11,429 bases of DNA from Pseudomonadota bacterium (GCA_030836935.1 JAUPMA010000324.1:1-11429); one strand, 5' to 3'; positions 1 through 8,692 are shown, counted from the stretch's first letter. Numbers and translations are program-made. The notes: a model not told the origin generated them from the sequence alone.

Positions 1-9
1 ACCAAGGCC

Positions 10-2313
10 GTGCTGCCGCGCGAGAGCATTGCCAGATGGACCCTGATTCGATTGGGTTTGCTGCTGTTGTTTGTCGGTACCGGATTCTATCTGGTGTCAG
101 CCATATTGCTCGGCCAGCGTTTTGATGTCTTCGAGTCAGAGCAGTACCGGCAGGACGTCGCCCGGGTAGTGGCTGTCATTGAGCAGGATCGCTTGTCGTT
201 GCTGTCTTCTGTTAATGATTATGCCAAATGGAATGATAGTTACGCATACATGAAAACGCGTGATCCTGAATACCTTGAAAACAACCTGAGTGCCGAGGCC
301 ATAGTCAACTTGCGTGTTGACTGGGTTGTGTTTTTTACTCTGTCAAATCAGGTGTGGTCATCACTTGAACTCAGGGATGACACACTGCAACCCGTGTTAA
401 AAGAAAACCTGGATCAACTCGGGGCTCTGGTTTTCAGCTCGCAAGTATCCCGGCAAAGCTACGAAGGAACATATATTTTGTGGCAGCAGGGACAAGCGCT
501 GATGGTGGCTGTGTCTGAGGTGACGGATAACGATCATAAACAACCTGGCAACGGCCACATGGTGTTTGTTCGTCATCTCAATGATACCTATCTGGGTGGT
601 ATCCGTAAGCTTACCGGGGTGTCCTTTGAACTGTTGCCTGTTGAAATCGGTATCGACTACCCTGCCATCAGGGTGAATGACATGGATGGCACTTGGCAGG
701 CACGAAAAAAGCTGGATAACCTGGCTGCAGAGATAGCTGTATCCGGCCCGGGGCGACTGGCTGATGAGCGTCGTGTGACCGAGTTGTTATTGGCAGGTAA
801 TGCACTTTTCCTTGTTGTGCTTGCATTGTTGGGCATCCATTGGATTCTTAATCGCCGTGTGTTGCGTCGTTTGGCTGAATTCTCCTCGCTTGCCGATCGC
901 CGCCGTAATGAGGCTGATAATCAGGTGCGTTGGCCGGTTGCAGGCCATGATGAGCTGGATAATCTGGCGACCTCGCTCAATGAGCTTATGGATGACGTTG
1001 AGGATCATCATACTAATCTCAGCTATCTTGCCGACCATGATGTGTTAACCGACCTGGGTAATCGCCGCCAGTTGATGGCACGTCTGGAAGCCATGCAGCA
1101 CCCGAGTCGCCGTCAATCTGACCTGTCATGCAGTTTGCTGTTAGTCGATCTCGACAGCTTCAAACTGGTAAATGATGGTCTGGGTCATGCGGCAGGAGAC
1201 TGGGTGTTGCAGGAGGTTGCAAGCCGTATCCGCACCCTGATACGTGAGGAAGATACGCTGGTACGTCTTGGCGGGGATGAATTTGCCTTGTTGTTGTGCA
1301 AAATCACGCCTGAGAATGCACTGCATTTTGCAGAGCGCATGTTAATAGCATTATCGTTACCAGCCAGTTATGAAGATCGCCAGTTAACGATCAGTGCATC
1401 TGTCGGCATTGCCCAAACGCAACCCGATCTTGCGCCGGCAGAACTGCTGCGCAACGCCGATCTGGCGATGTACGAAGCCAAGCGGCTGGGTAAAAAACGG
1501 GCGGTTATGTTTGATAATGCCTTGCTGGATGTTGCGGCCCGGCGCTTGCGTCTGGAGCAGGCTTTACACAGTGCGCTGGAGGATGGTGCACTGGATGTCT
1601 GGTTTCAGCCCATTGTTGATTGTCGGGATAATACGGTCACTGGCATGGAAGCCTTGTTGCGCTGGTCTTTGGATGGTGGCTATATCCCGCCTGATGAATT
1701 CATCAGCATTGCAGAGACTAATGGCCTGATTGTTCAGTTCGGCAAGTTTGTGCTGAGCCATGCGTGTGCTGCACTCAAGACTTTGCAACCTGAATATCCG
1801 GAACTGAGCTGCAATATAAATTTATCGGTACGGCAATTTGCCGATATCGGTTTGCAACAGGATATTCATGCCAGTTTGCAGAAATACGGTTTGTCACCAA
1901 ACCTTTTGCATCTGGAGCTGACCGAAAGCCTGGTGGCAGAACACGAAATTGAAATACTGCCGATGATGCTGGCACTGGTTCATAGTGGTTTGAAATTTCA
2001 TCTGGATGATTTTGGTACCGGTTATTCATCGCTTGAAAGGCTGCGAAAATTGCCAATTGACACACTTAAGATTGATCGCAGTTTTGTGACACCCTTGCGT
2101 GAGGGTGATGATGTGATGGTTCGAAGCATGATCCGCCTTGGGCAGGAACTCGGAATGTCAATCATCGCTGAAGGTGTCGAAACCGAGGAAGAGCTTAATC
2201 GTTTGCGGACACTGGGTTGCACACAGATGCAGGGTTATTTGTTCGCACGACCCATGCCGTTTGCCGATTTAAGTGACTGGCTCGCCCGGTGGAAGCAGTC
2301 AAAAATAAAATAA
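10..2313 (+). CDS. CHASE4-GGDEF-EAL cyclic-di-GMP signalling protein
   Basis: Inner-membrane sensor predicted to make and/or break cyclic-di-GMP. Seen: a hydrophobic segment at about residues 12-34; a periplasmic region with the CHASE4-like DYAKWNDSYAY pattern near 70-80; a second membrane segment at about 258-280 followed by a HAMP-like linker; a GGDEF domain with intact GGDEF at 421-425 and an RxxD inhibitory site (R412, D415); and an EAL domain with E547-A548-L549, ELTES near 636-640, DDFGTG at 666-671, K687, E721 and Q741. All the key residues I can check in both catalytic domains are present, so it could be bifunctional; net activity cannot be told from sequence. The GTG start at 10 puts the first membrane helix about 12 residues in, which is sensible. 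The frame stays open to the left edge, so the true start could lie outside. The ligand is unknown. Confidence 0.9.
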   Translation: MLPRESIARWTLIRLGLLLLFVGTGFYLVSAILLGQRFDVFESEQYRQDVARVVAVIEQDRLSLLSSVNDYAKWNDSYAYMKTRDPEYLENNLSAEAIVNLRVDWVVFFTLSNQVWSSLELRDDTLQPVLKENLDQLGALVFSSQVSRQSYEGTYILWQQGQALMVAVSEVTDNDHKQPGNGHMVFVRHLNDTYLGGIRKLTGVSFELLPVEIGIDYPAIRVNDMDGTWQARKKLDNLAAEIAVSGPGRLADERRVTELLLAGNALFLVVLALLGIHWILNRRVLRRLAEFSSLADRRRNEADNQVRWPVAGHDELDNLATSLNELMDDVEDHHTNLSYLADHDVLTDLGNRRQLMARLEAMQHPSRRQSDLSCSLLLVDLDSFKLVNDGLGHAAGDWVLQEVASRIRTLIREEDTLVRLGGDEFALLLCKITPENALHFAERMLIALSLPASYEDRQLTISASVGIAQTQPDLAPAELLRNADLAMYEAKRLGKKRAVMFDNALLDVAARRLRLEQALHSALEDGALDVWFQPIVDCRDNTVTGMEALLRWSLDGGYIPPDEFISIAETNGLIVQFGKFVLSHACAALKTLQPEYPELSCNINLSVRQFADIGLQQDIHASLQKYGLSPNLLHLELTESLVAEHEIEILPMMLALVHSGLKFHLDDFGTGYSSLERLRKLPIDTLKIDRSFVTPLREGDDVMVRSMIRLGQELGMSIIAEGVETEEELNRLRTLGCTQMQGYLFARPMPFADLSDWLARWKQSKIK

Positions 2314-2412
2314 ACTAATTCCTGCTCTTAAGTAAGTGTCTTTCAGCACGAAGCTCAATATGAACAAGTGTCCGTACTTTGCAAAATGTAAATCTGGCCG
2401 CAGAATCCTTGC
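2314..2412. other. intergenic, no clear signal
   Basis: These 99 bases separate the cyclic-di-GMP gene from pncC. I see no good hairpin with a T tract, no convincing promoter pair and no strong ribosome binding site directly before the pncC ATG. Confidence 0.4.
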
Positions 2413-2907
2413 ATGACGGATGAAACCTTACAGACTCTGGTGCGCGCACTGGGCGAACAACTGGTTGCGCAAAAACTGCTACTGGCTACAGCGGAATCCT
2501 GCACCGGTGGCTGGGTATCCAAAGTGATTACCGATATCGACGGCAGCTCGCGCTGGTTTGATTGCGCCCTGGTGACTTACAGCAACCAGAGCAAACAGGA
2601 TTTGCTGGGTGTGTCGAAAACGACGCTGGAAAAATTTGGCGCTGTGAGCCAGCCGGTAGTAAAGGAAATGGTGCTGGGATTGCTGGATCGTTGCAATGCC
2701 CATATCGGTGTTTCCATCAGCGGCATTGCCGGGCCGGGTGGTGGCACGGAACAAAAGCCGGTGGGTACTGTGTGGATGGCCTGGGCAAAGCCGGGGCAGG
2801 TGATTGAGTCCATGCGATTCCAGTTCAAGGGTGATCGTGAACAGGTGCGGTTGCAGGCGGTGGCGGAAGCGCTGAAAGGTGTGCGGCGTTTGATTACCTA
2901 TGGCTGA
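2413..2907 (+). CDS. pncC: nicotinamide-nucleotide amidohydrolase, CinA C-terminal family
   Basis: Cytoplasmic enzyme of the PncC family, which deamidates nicotinamide mononucleotide to nicotinic acid mononucleotide and so recycles NMN released by NAD-dependent DNA ligase. Seen: 164 residues, the usual size of the stand-alone domain without the N-terminal CinA (MoaB-like) half; the family signature TAESCTGG at 26-33; YSNQSKQDLLGV at 56-67; GAVS at 76-79; and the glycine-rich SGIAGPGGGTEQKPVGTV at 103-120. It lies just upstream of thpR and the lexA-recA cluster; cinA-type genes next to recA are a common gammaproteobacterial arrangement. The ATG is used although the Shine-Dalgarno is weak. Genome files often call such genes cinA or ygaD; the short length favours pncC. 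Confidence 0.92.
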   Translation: MTDETLQTLVRALGEQLVAQKLLLATAESCTGGWVSKVITDIDGSSRWFDCALVTYSNQSKQDLLGVSKTTLEKFGAVSQPVVKEMVLGLLDRCNAHIGVSISGIAGPGGGTEQKPVGTVWMAWAKPGQVIESMRFQFKGDREQVRLQAVAEALKGVRRLITYG

Positions 2908-2927
2908 ATTGGAGTACGCCCTCTCCC

Positions 2928-2949
2928 ACCGCCGACTGTCGTCGGCGGT
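2928..2949. repeat. hairpin after pncC
   Basis: ACCGCCGAC and GTCGGCGGT form a perfect 9-bp stem around the loop TGTC. It starts 20 bases after the pncC stop. No T tract follows on the + strand, so it is not a classical intrinsic terminator; it could be a weak attenuator or half of a dispersed palindromic repeat together with the next hairpin. Confidence 0.6.
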
Positions 2950-2952
2950 TCC

Positions 2953-2977
2953 CCCTCTCCCGCTAGGCGGGCGAGGG
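2953..2977. promoter_or_regulatory. hairpin enclosing the probable thpR ribosome binding site
   Basis: CCCTC-T-CCCGC (2953-2963) pairs with GCGGG-C-GAGGG (2967-2977), ten pairs with one internal mismatch and a 3-base loop. The GAGGG at 2973-2977 is the only good Shine-Dalgarno before thpR, so folding would hide it. CCCTCTCCC...GAGGG palindromes are also frequent as dispersed repeats in proteobacterial genomes, so regulation is only an inference. Confidence 0.5.
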
Positions 2978-2984
2978 TAAGTTG

Positions 2985-3530
2985 GTGTCTTCACGCGACA
3001 ACATCATTAAATCACGGCGTTTGTTTTTTGCACTCTGGCCGGATGAATCTGCATGCAGTGAAATTGTCCGGCAATTTAAACGCATGCCCCAGTACAACAT
3101 GCACGGTAACAAAACAGTTCCATCCAATCTGCATATCACGCTGCACTTTATCGGCAATGTTGATGAATCCATGTTGGCTTGTTTGCAACAGGCCGCAAGA
3201 ACGGTACATGCCCCGGCATTTGAATTGAAACTTGATCAGCCAGGTTATTTCAGCAAGCCGCAGGTATTCTGGCTGGGGTGTGCAAGCACTCCGGCGGCTA
3301 TGCAGACATTGCATCGGCAACTGGCTGATGCGCTCCTGCACTGTGGCTATCAGGCTGAAACTCGACCCTTTTCACCGCATGTCACGCTGATGCGCAAGTT
3401 ACGTGACCCGGGTGATTTGATACCGGTTGAGCCTATCGTCTGGCCTATACGTTCCTTCGCACTGGTTGAATCCATTGCCTGTGCAGAAGGAGTGATCTAT
3501 CAGCCGCTGGAAAATTATTTTCTCGAATAG
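2985..3530 (+). CDS. thpR: RNA 2',3'-cyclic phosphodiesterase (2H family)
   Basis: Member of the LigT/ThpR branch of the 2H phosphoesterases, cytoplasmic enzymes that open 2',3'-cyclic phosphate ends of RNA to 2'-phosphate; the physiological RNA substrate is unclear. Seen: the two H-x-T motifs that define the fold, HITLHFIG near residue 47 and HVTLMRK near residue 127, the N-terminal RLFFALWPDE typical of the family, and about 181 residues, a normal length. I chose GTG at 2985 because GAGGG ends seven bases before it; TTG at 2982 in the same frame is the alternative and adds one residue. It sits 61 bases before lexA, but the SOS promoter begins in this gap, so the two need not be co-transcribed. 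Confidence 0.88.
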   Translation: MSSRDNIIKSRRLFFALWPDESACSEIVRQFKRMPQYNMHGNKTVPSNLHITLHFIGNVDESMLACLQQAARTVHAPAFELKLDQPGYFSKPQVFWLGCASTPAAMQTLHRQLADALLHCGYQAETRPFSPHVTLMRKLRDPGDLIPVEPIVWPIRSFALVESIACAEGVIYQPLENYFLE

Positions 3531-3531
3531 C

Positions 3532-3560
3532 TTGACGTTCACGAAAACGTTCTCTAATCT
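3532..3560 (+). promoter_or_regulatory. candidate lexA promoter
   Basis: TTGACG at 3532-3537 is followed after 17 bases by TAATCT at 3555-3560. The -35 is a five-of-six match to sigma70 consensus; the -10 keeps the key T, A and final T but is otherwise weak. The candidate operator half-sites overlap and follow it, as expected for a self-repressed promoter. Prediction from pattern only. Confidence 0.5.
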
Positions 3561-3585
3561 TTCTCCATGAGAACTTATAGAGAAC
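3549..3585. promoter_or_regulatory. candidate LexA operator (SOS box region)
   Basis: GAAC-N7-GAAC occupies 3571-3585, the spacing described for alphaproteobacterial SOS boxes (GTTC-N7-GTTC on the other strand). The wider element is a nested palindrome centred on 3567: GTTCTCTA at 3549-3556 pairs with TAGAGAAC at 3578-3585, and inside it TTCTC-CAT-GAGAA at 3561-3573 is a perfect dyad. A further GTTC at 3537-3540 gives GTTC-N8-GTTC with 3549-3552. There is no CTGT-N8-ACAG. The element ends six bases before the lexA ATG, so bound LexA would block transcription start or elongation. Confidence 0.6.
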
Positions 3586-3591
3586 CACGCC

Positions 3592-4197
3592 ATGATCTCT
3601 GACAGCCAGCGCAAAACTCTAGAATTCATTCGTCGCTATGTGGCGGAGCATGGCTACGCACCCAAGCTGCATGAGATTGCTGACGGTATCGGTATCAAGT
3701 CACGCGGCGTGGTACATCGCTATGTTCAGGCACTAACGGATCAGGGTTACCTCGAACACGAGCCGGGCAAACACCGCGGCCTGCAACTGGCCGATGTTGA
3801 TGGGGCTAACGAATCAGAGAACACGCTGACTTTGCCGCTGCTGGGAAAAATCGCCGCCGGCATGCCGATTCAGGCCATACCCGGCCAGGATGAAATCAGC
3901 CTGGCTGAATTCTTCCTCGGTCCTGGCCGGTTTGCCCTGAAAGTACAGGGTTCCTCCATGATTGATGCCGGCATACTCGATGGTGATGTGGCCGTCATCA
4001 AACAACAGAATCACGCACACAGCGGCGAGATCGTGGTAGCGCTGATTGATAATGACGAAGCCACGCTTAAAACCATTAAATATCAGGCGGGCCTGGTTCA
4101 GCTGATTCCTGCCAACCAGAGCATGCAACCCATGATATTCGAGCCACAACGGGTGCAGATTCAGGGTGTATTGGTAGGGTCATTCAGACGCTATTAG
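3592..4197 (+). CDS. lexA: LexA repressor / self-cleaving SOS regulator
   Basis: Transcriptional repressor of DNA-damage genes that cuts itself when it meets a RecA filament. Seen: 201 residues, normal for LexA; an N-terminal winged helix with the helix-turn-helix at about 27-47; the cleavage site IAAG-MP with the scissile Ala89-Gly90; the catalytic serine in GSSM (S122 by alignment with E. coli GMSM); and the catalytic lysine in TLK (K160). The recognition helix reads [12 protein letters not shown], unlike the E. coli SPNAAEEHLKAL, and more like alphaproteobacterial or LexA2-type proteins with a basic HR pair. That fits the unusual upstream operator. The ATG at 3592 starts six bases after the operator. 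recA and recX follow on the same strand, so it is probably the first gene of an SOS operon. Confidence 0.95.
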   Translation: MISDSQRKTLEFIRRYVAEHGYAPKLHEIADGIGIKSRGVVHRYVQALTDQGYLEHEPGKHRGLQLADVDGANESENTLTLPLLGKIAAGMPIQAIPGQDEISLAEFFLGPGRFALKVQGSSMIDAGILDGDVAVIKQQNHAHSGEIVVALIDNDEATLKTIKYQAGLVQLIPANQSMQPMIFEPQRVQIQGVLVGSFRRY

Positions 4198-4261
4198 CAG
4201 TAGACTGCGCAAATCAAACTTAACGACAAGACAACAAACAGCATCCACACAGGAGACGCAA
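4198..4261 (+). promoter_or_regulatory. lexA-recA spacer with recA ribosome binding site
   Basis: The 64-base spacer ends with AGGAGA at 4252-4257, a strong Shine-Dalgarno correctly spaced before the recA ATG. I find neither a GAAC-N7-GAAC nor a CTGT-N8-ACAG element here, and no terminator, which suggests that recA is mainly transcribed from the lexA promoter. Confidence 0.55.
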
Positions 4262-5329
4262 ATGGACAATAACCGTAAACAGGCCCTGGCCGCAGCACTG
4301 ACTCAAATCGAACGCCAGTTTGGCAAAGGTTCGGTTATGCGCATGGGCGATTCCACCGCCGCACGCGATATTGAAGCCATTTCAACCGGCTCACTGGGGC
4401 TGGATATTGCATTGGGTATAGGTGGGCTTCCCAAAGGCCGGGTGGTTGAAATTTACGGTCCGGAATCTTCAGGCAAAACCACGCTTACCCTGCATGTGGT
4501 GGCCGAAGTACAGAAAGCCGGTGGCACAGCCGCATTTATTGATGCGGAACACGCACTGGATCCGATCTACGCCGCCAAGCTGGGTGTGAATGTGGATGAC
4601 TTGCTGGTATCGCAACCGGATACCGGCGAGCAGGCACTGGAAATCACTGACATGCTGGTGCGTTCCGGTGGTGTCGATGTGGTCATTATTGACTCAGTCG
4701 CCGCCCTGACTCCCAAGGCTGAAATTGAAGGCGAAATGGGCGATTCCCATGTTGGTTTGCAGGCGCGATTGATGTCACAGGCATTACGCAAGCTCACTGC
4801 CAATATCAAACGTTCCAATACGCTGGTGATTTTCATTAACCAGATTCGTATGAAGATTGGTGTGATGTTCGGCAATCCCGAAACCACAACCGGCGGTAAT
4901 GCGTTGAAGTTTTACGCCTCGGTTCGTCTGGATATTCGCCGCACCGGCGCGATCAAGAAGGGTGAAGAAATCACCGGTAACGAAACCAAGGTGAAAGTGG
5001 TGAAAAACAAGGTAGCACCACCCTTCAAGCAAGCCATGTTCGAGATTCTGTACAACGAAGGCATTTCCCGCGAAGGTGAAATCATTGATCTGGGTGTGGA
5101 ATGCAAGCTCATCGAAAAATCCGGCGCCTGGTACAGCTATAAAGGCGATCGCATCGGTCAGGGTAAAGACAAGGTGCGCACCTTTTTGCAGGAAAATCCG
5201 CAAATCGCCAAGGAAATCGAAACCCAGATTCGTACCGCGCTGTTAACCAATCCAACGGTTGCGGCTACATCGGCGGCAGCTATGGCCATTGATGAAGGCG
5301 AGCTGGAAGAAATAGGCGCTGACATTTAG
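4262..5329 (+). CDS. recA: RecA recombinase
   Basis: ATP-dependent strand-exchange protein of homologous recombination and co-protease for LexA. Seen: 355 residues, full length; the N-terminal helix used for filament packing; Walker A GPESSGKT at 66-73; Walker [15 protein letters not shown] near residue 140; the L1/L2 DNA-binding region including [22 protein letters not shown] around 203-224; and the conserved C-terminal domain ending in a moderately acidic tail ([12 protein letters not shown]), less acidic than in E. coli. A strong AGGAGA precedes the ATG. The gene lies 64 bases after lexA and recX begins almost directly behind it. No frameshift or missing catalytic residue is visible. Confidence 0.99.
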   Translation: MDNNRKQALAAALTQIERQFGKGSVMRMGDSTAARDIEAISTGSLGLDIALGIGGLPKGRVVEIYGPESSGKTTLTLHVVAEVQKAGGTAAFIDAEHALDPIYAAKLGVNVDDLLVSQPDTGEQALEITDMLVRSGGVDVVIIDSVAALTPKAEIEGEMGDSHVGLQARLMSQALRKLTANIKRSNTLVIFINQIRMKIGVMFGNPETTTGGNALKFYASVRLDIRRTGAIKKGEEITGNETKVKVVKNKVAPPFKQAMFEILYNEGISREGEIIDLGVECKLIEKSGAWYSYKGDRIGQGKDKVRTFLQENPQIAKEIETQIRTALLTNPTVAATSAAAMAIDEGELEEIGADI

Positions 5330-5342
5330 GTTGTCGCCTGCC

Positions 5343-5816
5343 ATGCCCATTGCAACTGGTTCTGGAAAAAAAGAATCTGTAACAGCCCGTTCTGCAAAGG
5401 ACGTGGCTATGGGTCTTCTGGCTCGACGTGAGCACAGTGCGTCGGAGCTGAAGCGCAAGTTGCAGCAAAAAGGCTGCGCAGCAGACGAAATTGTTTCCGG
5501 GTTATCGCAGTTGCAGGCAGACGGTGCCTTGTCTGACCGGCGCTTCACCGAAGCCTATGTTCACATGCGCAAGAACAAAGGCTATGGCCCGGTACGTATC
5601 ATGGCTGAGCTCAGGGAGAAAGGCGTCAGTGCAGAACTGGCAAATGAATATCTCTATCAGGATGTGCTGGACTGGCAAGCTATCTTGCGCCAGCAGTACC
5701 TGAAAAAATATTCGGGAGAACCACTGACGGATTATCATGAAAAATCAAAACGTATAGGTTACCTGCAAACACGCGGCTTCAAGCTTGAGTGGATATTCGA
5801 GCTTTTCGACGAGTAA
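5343..5816 (+). CDS. recX: RecX, regulator of RecA
   Basis: Small cytoplasmic protein that binds RecA filaments and limits RecA activity. Seen: about 157 residues of alpha-helical sequence with the family pattern VAMGLLARREHSASELKRKL, LQADGALSDRRFTEAY and KGYGPVRIMAELREKG, corresponding to the three tandem three-helix repeats. The ATG at 5343 lies 13 bases after the recA stop and I prefer it; an in-frame TTG at 5331, one base after recA, is possible and adds four residues. No hairpin separates it from recA, so expression probably comes by read-through from the SOS operon. The Shine-Dalgarno is poor, which would keep RecX low relative to RecA. Confidence 0.92.
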   Translation: MPIATGSGKKESVTARSAKDVAMGLLARREHSASELKRKLQQKGCAADEIVSGLSQLQADGALSDRRFTEAYVHMRKNKGYGPVRIMAELREKGVSAELANEYLYQDVLDWQAILRQQYLKKYSGEPLTDYHEKSKRIGYLQTRGFKLEWIFELFDE

Positions 5817-5931
5817 TACAGGTAAGCTGATCAATTTAGCATGATGAATTTCTCCGCTCTTCCCTAGCTTTCATCCCCGCCCGGATGTTATAAATCAACA
5901 GCTTTTATAACTCCCACAAATATTAAATTGC
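5817..5931 (+). promoter_or_regulatory. recX-alaS intergenic with a candidate operator dyad
   Basis: TTATAAA at 5888-5894 and TTTATAA at 5904-5910 form a 7-bp inverted repeat with a 9-base spacer, ending 21 bases before the alaS ATG. AT-rich -10-like words overlap it, so it could mark the promoter or an operator. No Shine-Dalgarno is visible before alaS and no terminator follows recX. Confidence 0.35.
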
Positions 5932-8532
5932 ATGACCACTACAGCTGAAATCCGCGCCCAGTTCCTCGACTATTTCAAATCCAAAGGCCATGAAATCGTG
6001 GCATCCAGCAGCCTGATTCCGGGTAATGACCCGACTTTGCTGTTTACCAATGCCGGCATGGTGCAGTTCAAGGACTGTTTTTTAGGTCGTGATCAGCGCA
6101 GTTATGTCACCGCAGCCACGGCCCAGCGTTGCGTGCGTGCCGGTGGCAAGCACAATGACCTGGAGAATGTCGGCTACACCGCGCGCCACCACACATTTTT
6201 TGAAATGCTGGGTAATTTCAGCTTTGGCGATTATTTCAAACGTGATGCTATTTTTTACGCCTGGGAGTTTCTTACCCAAGTCATCAAATTGCCCAAGGAA
6301 CGCTTGTGGGTCACAGTATTTGAAGAAGATGACGAAGCAGCCAATATCTGGATCAAGGAAATCGGTGTTGATCCCAACCGTTTGAGCCGGATCGGTGCCA
6401 AGGACAACTTCTGGTCCATGGGTGATACCGGACCCTGTGGCCCCTGCACAGAAATTTTCTACGATCACGGCCCTGAAATCTGGGGTGGGCCCCCGGGCAC
6501 TCCGGAAGCCGATGGCGACCGCTACATCGAAATCTGGAATCTGGTGTTCATGCAATTCGACCGGGCCAAAGACGGCACCATGACCAAACTGCCGAAACCC
6601 TCGGTGGATACCGGCATGGGTCTGGAACGTCTGGCAGCCATTTTGCAAAATGGCCACAGCAACTACGACATTGATCTGTTCCAGAGCCTGATCCGGGATG
6701 CAGCCAAACTTACGGGTTGCAATGATCTCGGTAACAGCTCACTCAAAGTTATCGCCGATCACATTCGCTCCTGCTCATTTTTAATTGCCGATGGCGTGCT
6801 GCCTTCCAATGAAGGCCGCGGTTATGTATTGCGCCGTATTATTCGTCGTGCACTGCGTCATGGGCACAAGCTCGGTCAACCCGATCCGTTCTTTTACAAA
6901 CTGGTAAAAACCCTGGTGAAAGAAATGGGTACGGCCTATCCCGAGCTGAAAGAAAAACAGGCCAGTGTCGAAAAAGTTCTGAAACTGGAAGAAGAACGAT
7001 TTGCCGAAACGCTTACTCACGGCATGAAGTTGCTTGAGGAATGTATCACGACACTCAAGGGCAAGGAAATTCCCGGTGATGTGGTGTTCAAACTTTACGA
7101 CACTTACGGTTTCCCGGTGGACTTGACCAATGATGTGGCGCGTGAACGCGGTTTGACCATTGATCAAACCGGTTACGAAAAAGAAATGGACGTGCAAAAA
7201 AATCGCGCGCGTGCCTCCAGTCATTTTGGTGTGGATTACCACGATGCGATCAGTACCGATGCCGTTACTACGTTCACCGGTTACGATCATCTGCTGGATC
7301 GTTCCAAAGTACATGCCTTGTTTAAAGGCAATCAATCCGTCAACGAAATTCATGCTGGTGATGAAGCTGTGGTGATTTTGCAGCAAACACCATTTTATGC
7401 GGAATCCGGTGGCCAGGCTGGCGATACCGGCGTGCTGGTGAATGAACACGCGCGCTTTGAAGTTATGGATACACGCAAACAGGGCAGCGCCTTTATTCAT
7501 ATCGGCCAGTTAAACGAAGGCAGTATCAAAGTTGGCGACAACATTGAAGCCATGATTGATGCCGGTCGCCGTAATGCCACCGTGCGTAACCATTCCGCCA
7601 CCCATCTCATGCACGCTGCCTTGCGAGCAACCCTGGGCGAACATGTGCAGCAAAAAGGCTCGCTGGTTAACAATGAAAGATTGCGTTTCGATTTTTCACA
7701 TTTCGAAGCCATCAAACCTGAACAGTTGCAACAAATCGAACAACAGGTAAATGAACAGATACGCCACAATTTGCAGGCTCAGGCTGAGCAAATGCCGATT
7801 GCACAAGCCAAATCAAAAGGCGCCATGGCCCTGTTTGGTGAAAAATATGGTGACGTGGTGCGCGTGGTTTCAATGGGAAATTATTCCGTTGAATTGTGCG
7901 GCGGTACTCATGTTGACCGCACCGGTGATATCGGCTTTTTCAAAATCATTTCCGAAAGTGGCATTGCAGCCGGCGTGCGCCGTATTGAAGCGGTGACAGG
8001 TGAAGGCGCAGTTGTCTGGGCAGAACAGCAGGATGCGCAAATCAATCGATTGGCCAGCATGATGAAAGCGGGTCGTGATGATATAGAAAATAAATTGCAG
8101 CAACTGCTGGAGCGCGTGAAAGCGCAGGATAAGGAATTGTCTCAACTTAAAACACGTCTGGCGACACAAACCGGTCGTGACCTTACGGCGGATGCCATTG
8201 AGATTAATGGCGTTAAGGTTTTGGCTACGCGAGTTGATGGTGTGGATAGCAAGGCATTGCGCGACACACTGGATAAACTCAAGGACAAGCTCGGTTCATC
8301 TGCAATCGTATTGGCTTCTGTTGCTGACGGCAAAGTGTCATTAGTGGCAGGCGTGAGCAAGGACCAAGCCAGCCGCATCAAGGCTGGTGATCTGGTCAAC
8401 ATGGTGGCGCAACAGGTCGGAGGCAAAGGAGGCGGTCGCCCGGATATGGCCATGGCCGGCGGCACGCAACCGGAAAATCTCGACGGTGCGCTGGCGGCTG
8501 TTCCGGAGTGGGTACGGGCGCTAGTGCAATAA
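5932..8532 (+). CDS. alaS: alanyl-tRNA synthetase
   Basis: Charges tRNA-Ala with alanine in the cytoplasm and edits mischarged serine or glycine. Seen: 866 residues, full length; class II catalytic core with [18 protein letters not shown] near 84-101 and the motif-3 type [10 protein letters not shown] near 229; the editing domain with HSATH (H554, H558) and CGGTH (C656, H660), the four metal ligands; a coiled-coil stretch near 700-750; and the C-terminal domain with the glycine-rich [15 protein letters not shown] near 830. The ATG is at the normal family N-terminus ([12 protein letters not shown]) although no Shine-Dalgarno precedes it. alaS after recX is a classical gammaproteobacterial order; the usual downstream neighbour csrA is absent here, replaced by a hairpin-rich region and an insertion sequence. 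Confidence 0.99.
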   Translation: MTTTAEIRAQFLDYFKSKGHEIVASSSLIPGNDPTLLFTNAGMVQFKDCFLGRDQRSYVTAATAQRCVRAGGKHNDLENVGYTARHHTFFEMLGNFSFGDYFKRDAIFYAWEFLTQVIKLPKERLWVTVFEEDDEAANIWIKEIGVDPNRLSRIGAKDNFWSMGDTGPCGPCTEIFYDHGPEIWGGPPGTPEADGDRYIEIWNLVFMQFDRAKDGTMTKLPKPSVDTGMGLERLAAILQNGHSNYDIDLFQSLIRDAAKLTGCNDLGNSSLKVIADHIRSCSFLIADGVLPSNEGRGYVLRRIIRRALRHGHKLGQPDPFFYKLVKTLVKEMGTAYPELKEKQASVEKVLKLEEERFAETLTHGMKLLEECITTLKGKEIPGDVVFKLYDTYGFPVDLTNDVARERGLTIDQTGYEKEMDVQKNRARASSHFGVDYHDAISTDAVTTFTGYDHLLDRSKVHALFKGNQSVNEIHAGDEAVVILQQTPFYAESGGQAGDTGVLVNEHARFEVMDTRKQGSAFIHIGQLNEGSIKVGDNIEAMIDAGRRNATVRNHSATHLMHAALRATLGEHVQQKGSLVNNERLRFDFSHFEAIKPEQLQQIEQQVNEQIRHNLQAQAEQMPIAQAKSKGAMALFGEKYGDVVRVVSMGNYSVELCGGTHVDRTGDIGFFKIISESGIAAGVRRIEAVTGEGAVVWAEQQDAQINRLASMMKAGRDDIENKLQQLLERVKAQDKELSQLKTRLATQTGRDLTADAIEINGVKVLATRVDGVDSKALRDTLDKLKDKLGSSAIVLASVADGKVSLVAGVSKDQASRIKAGDLVNMVAQQVGGKGGGRPDMAMAGGTQPENLDGALAAVPEWVRALVQ

Positions 8533-8692
8533 AATAAATTTTAAATAAAAATAATTAAAAGTCCTTTCTGTTGATGGGCGCTTTGCTGGGTGAATCGTGA
8601 ATGCGGCTGAATTGCGGGACAACTAAAAACTCGCTGTGCTGCGTTTTTGTGGTTTAGCGATGCTTATAAAGACCTTTTATAGGCGAATTTGT
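8533..8692. other. AT-rich gap after alaS, no gene
   Basis: The first 40 bases are very AT-rich. TATAAA at 8665-8670 and TTTATA at 8676-8681 form a 6-bp stem around a 5-base loop. I see no coding region and no csrA gene. The last part may belong to the decayed tRNA-like element that follows. Confidence 0.4.

Noticed and set aside
2479..2994. 171-codon open frame antisense to pncC
   Set aside because: A shadow of the pncC coding sequence; low-complexity His/Arg/Pro-rich translation with no recognisable domain.
6082..6657. 191-codon open frame antisense to alaS
   Set aside because: A shadow frame of a highly conserved gene; no start signal or domain. The same holds for the long antisense frame at 6781-7500.
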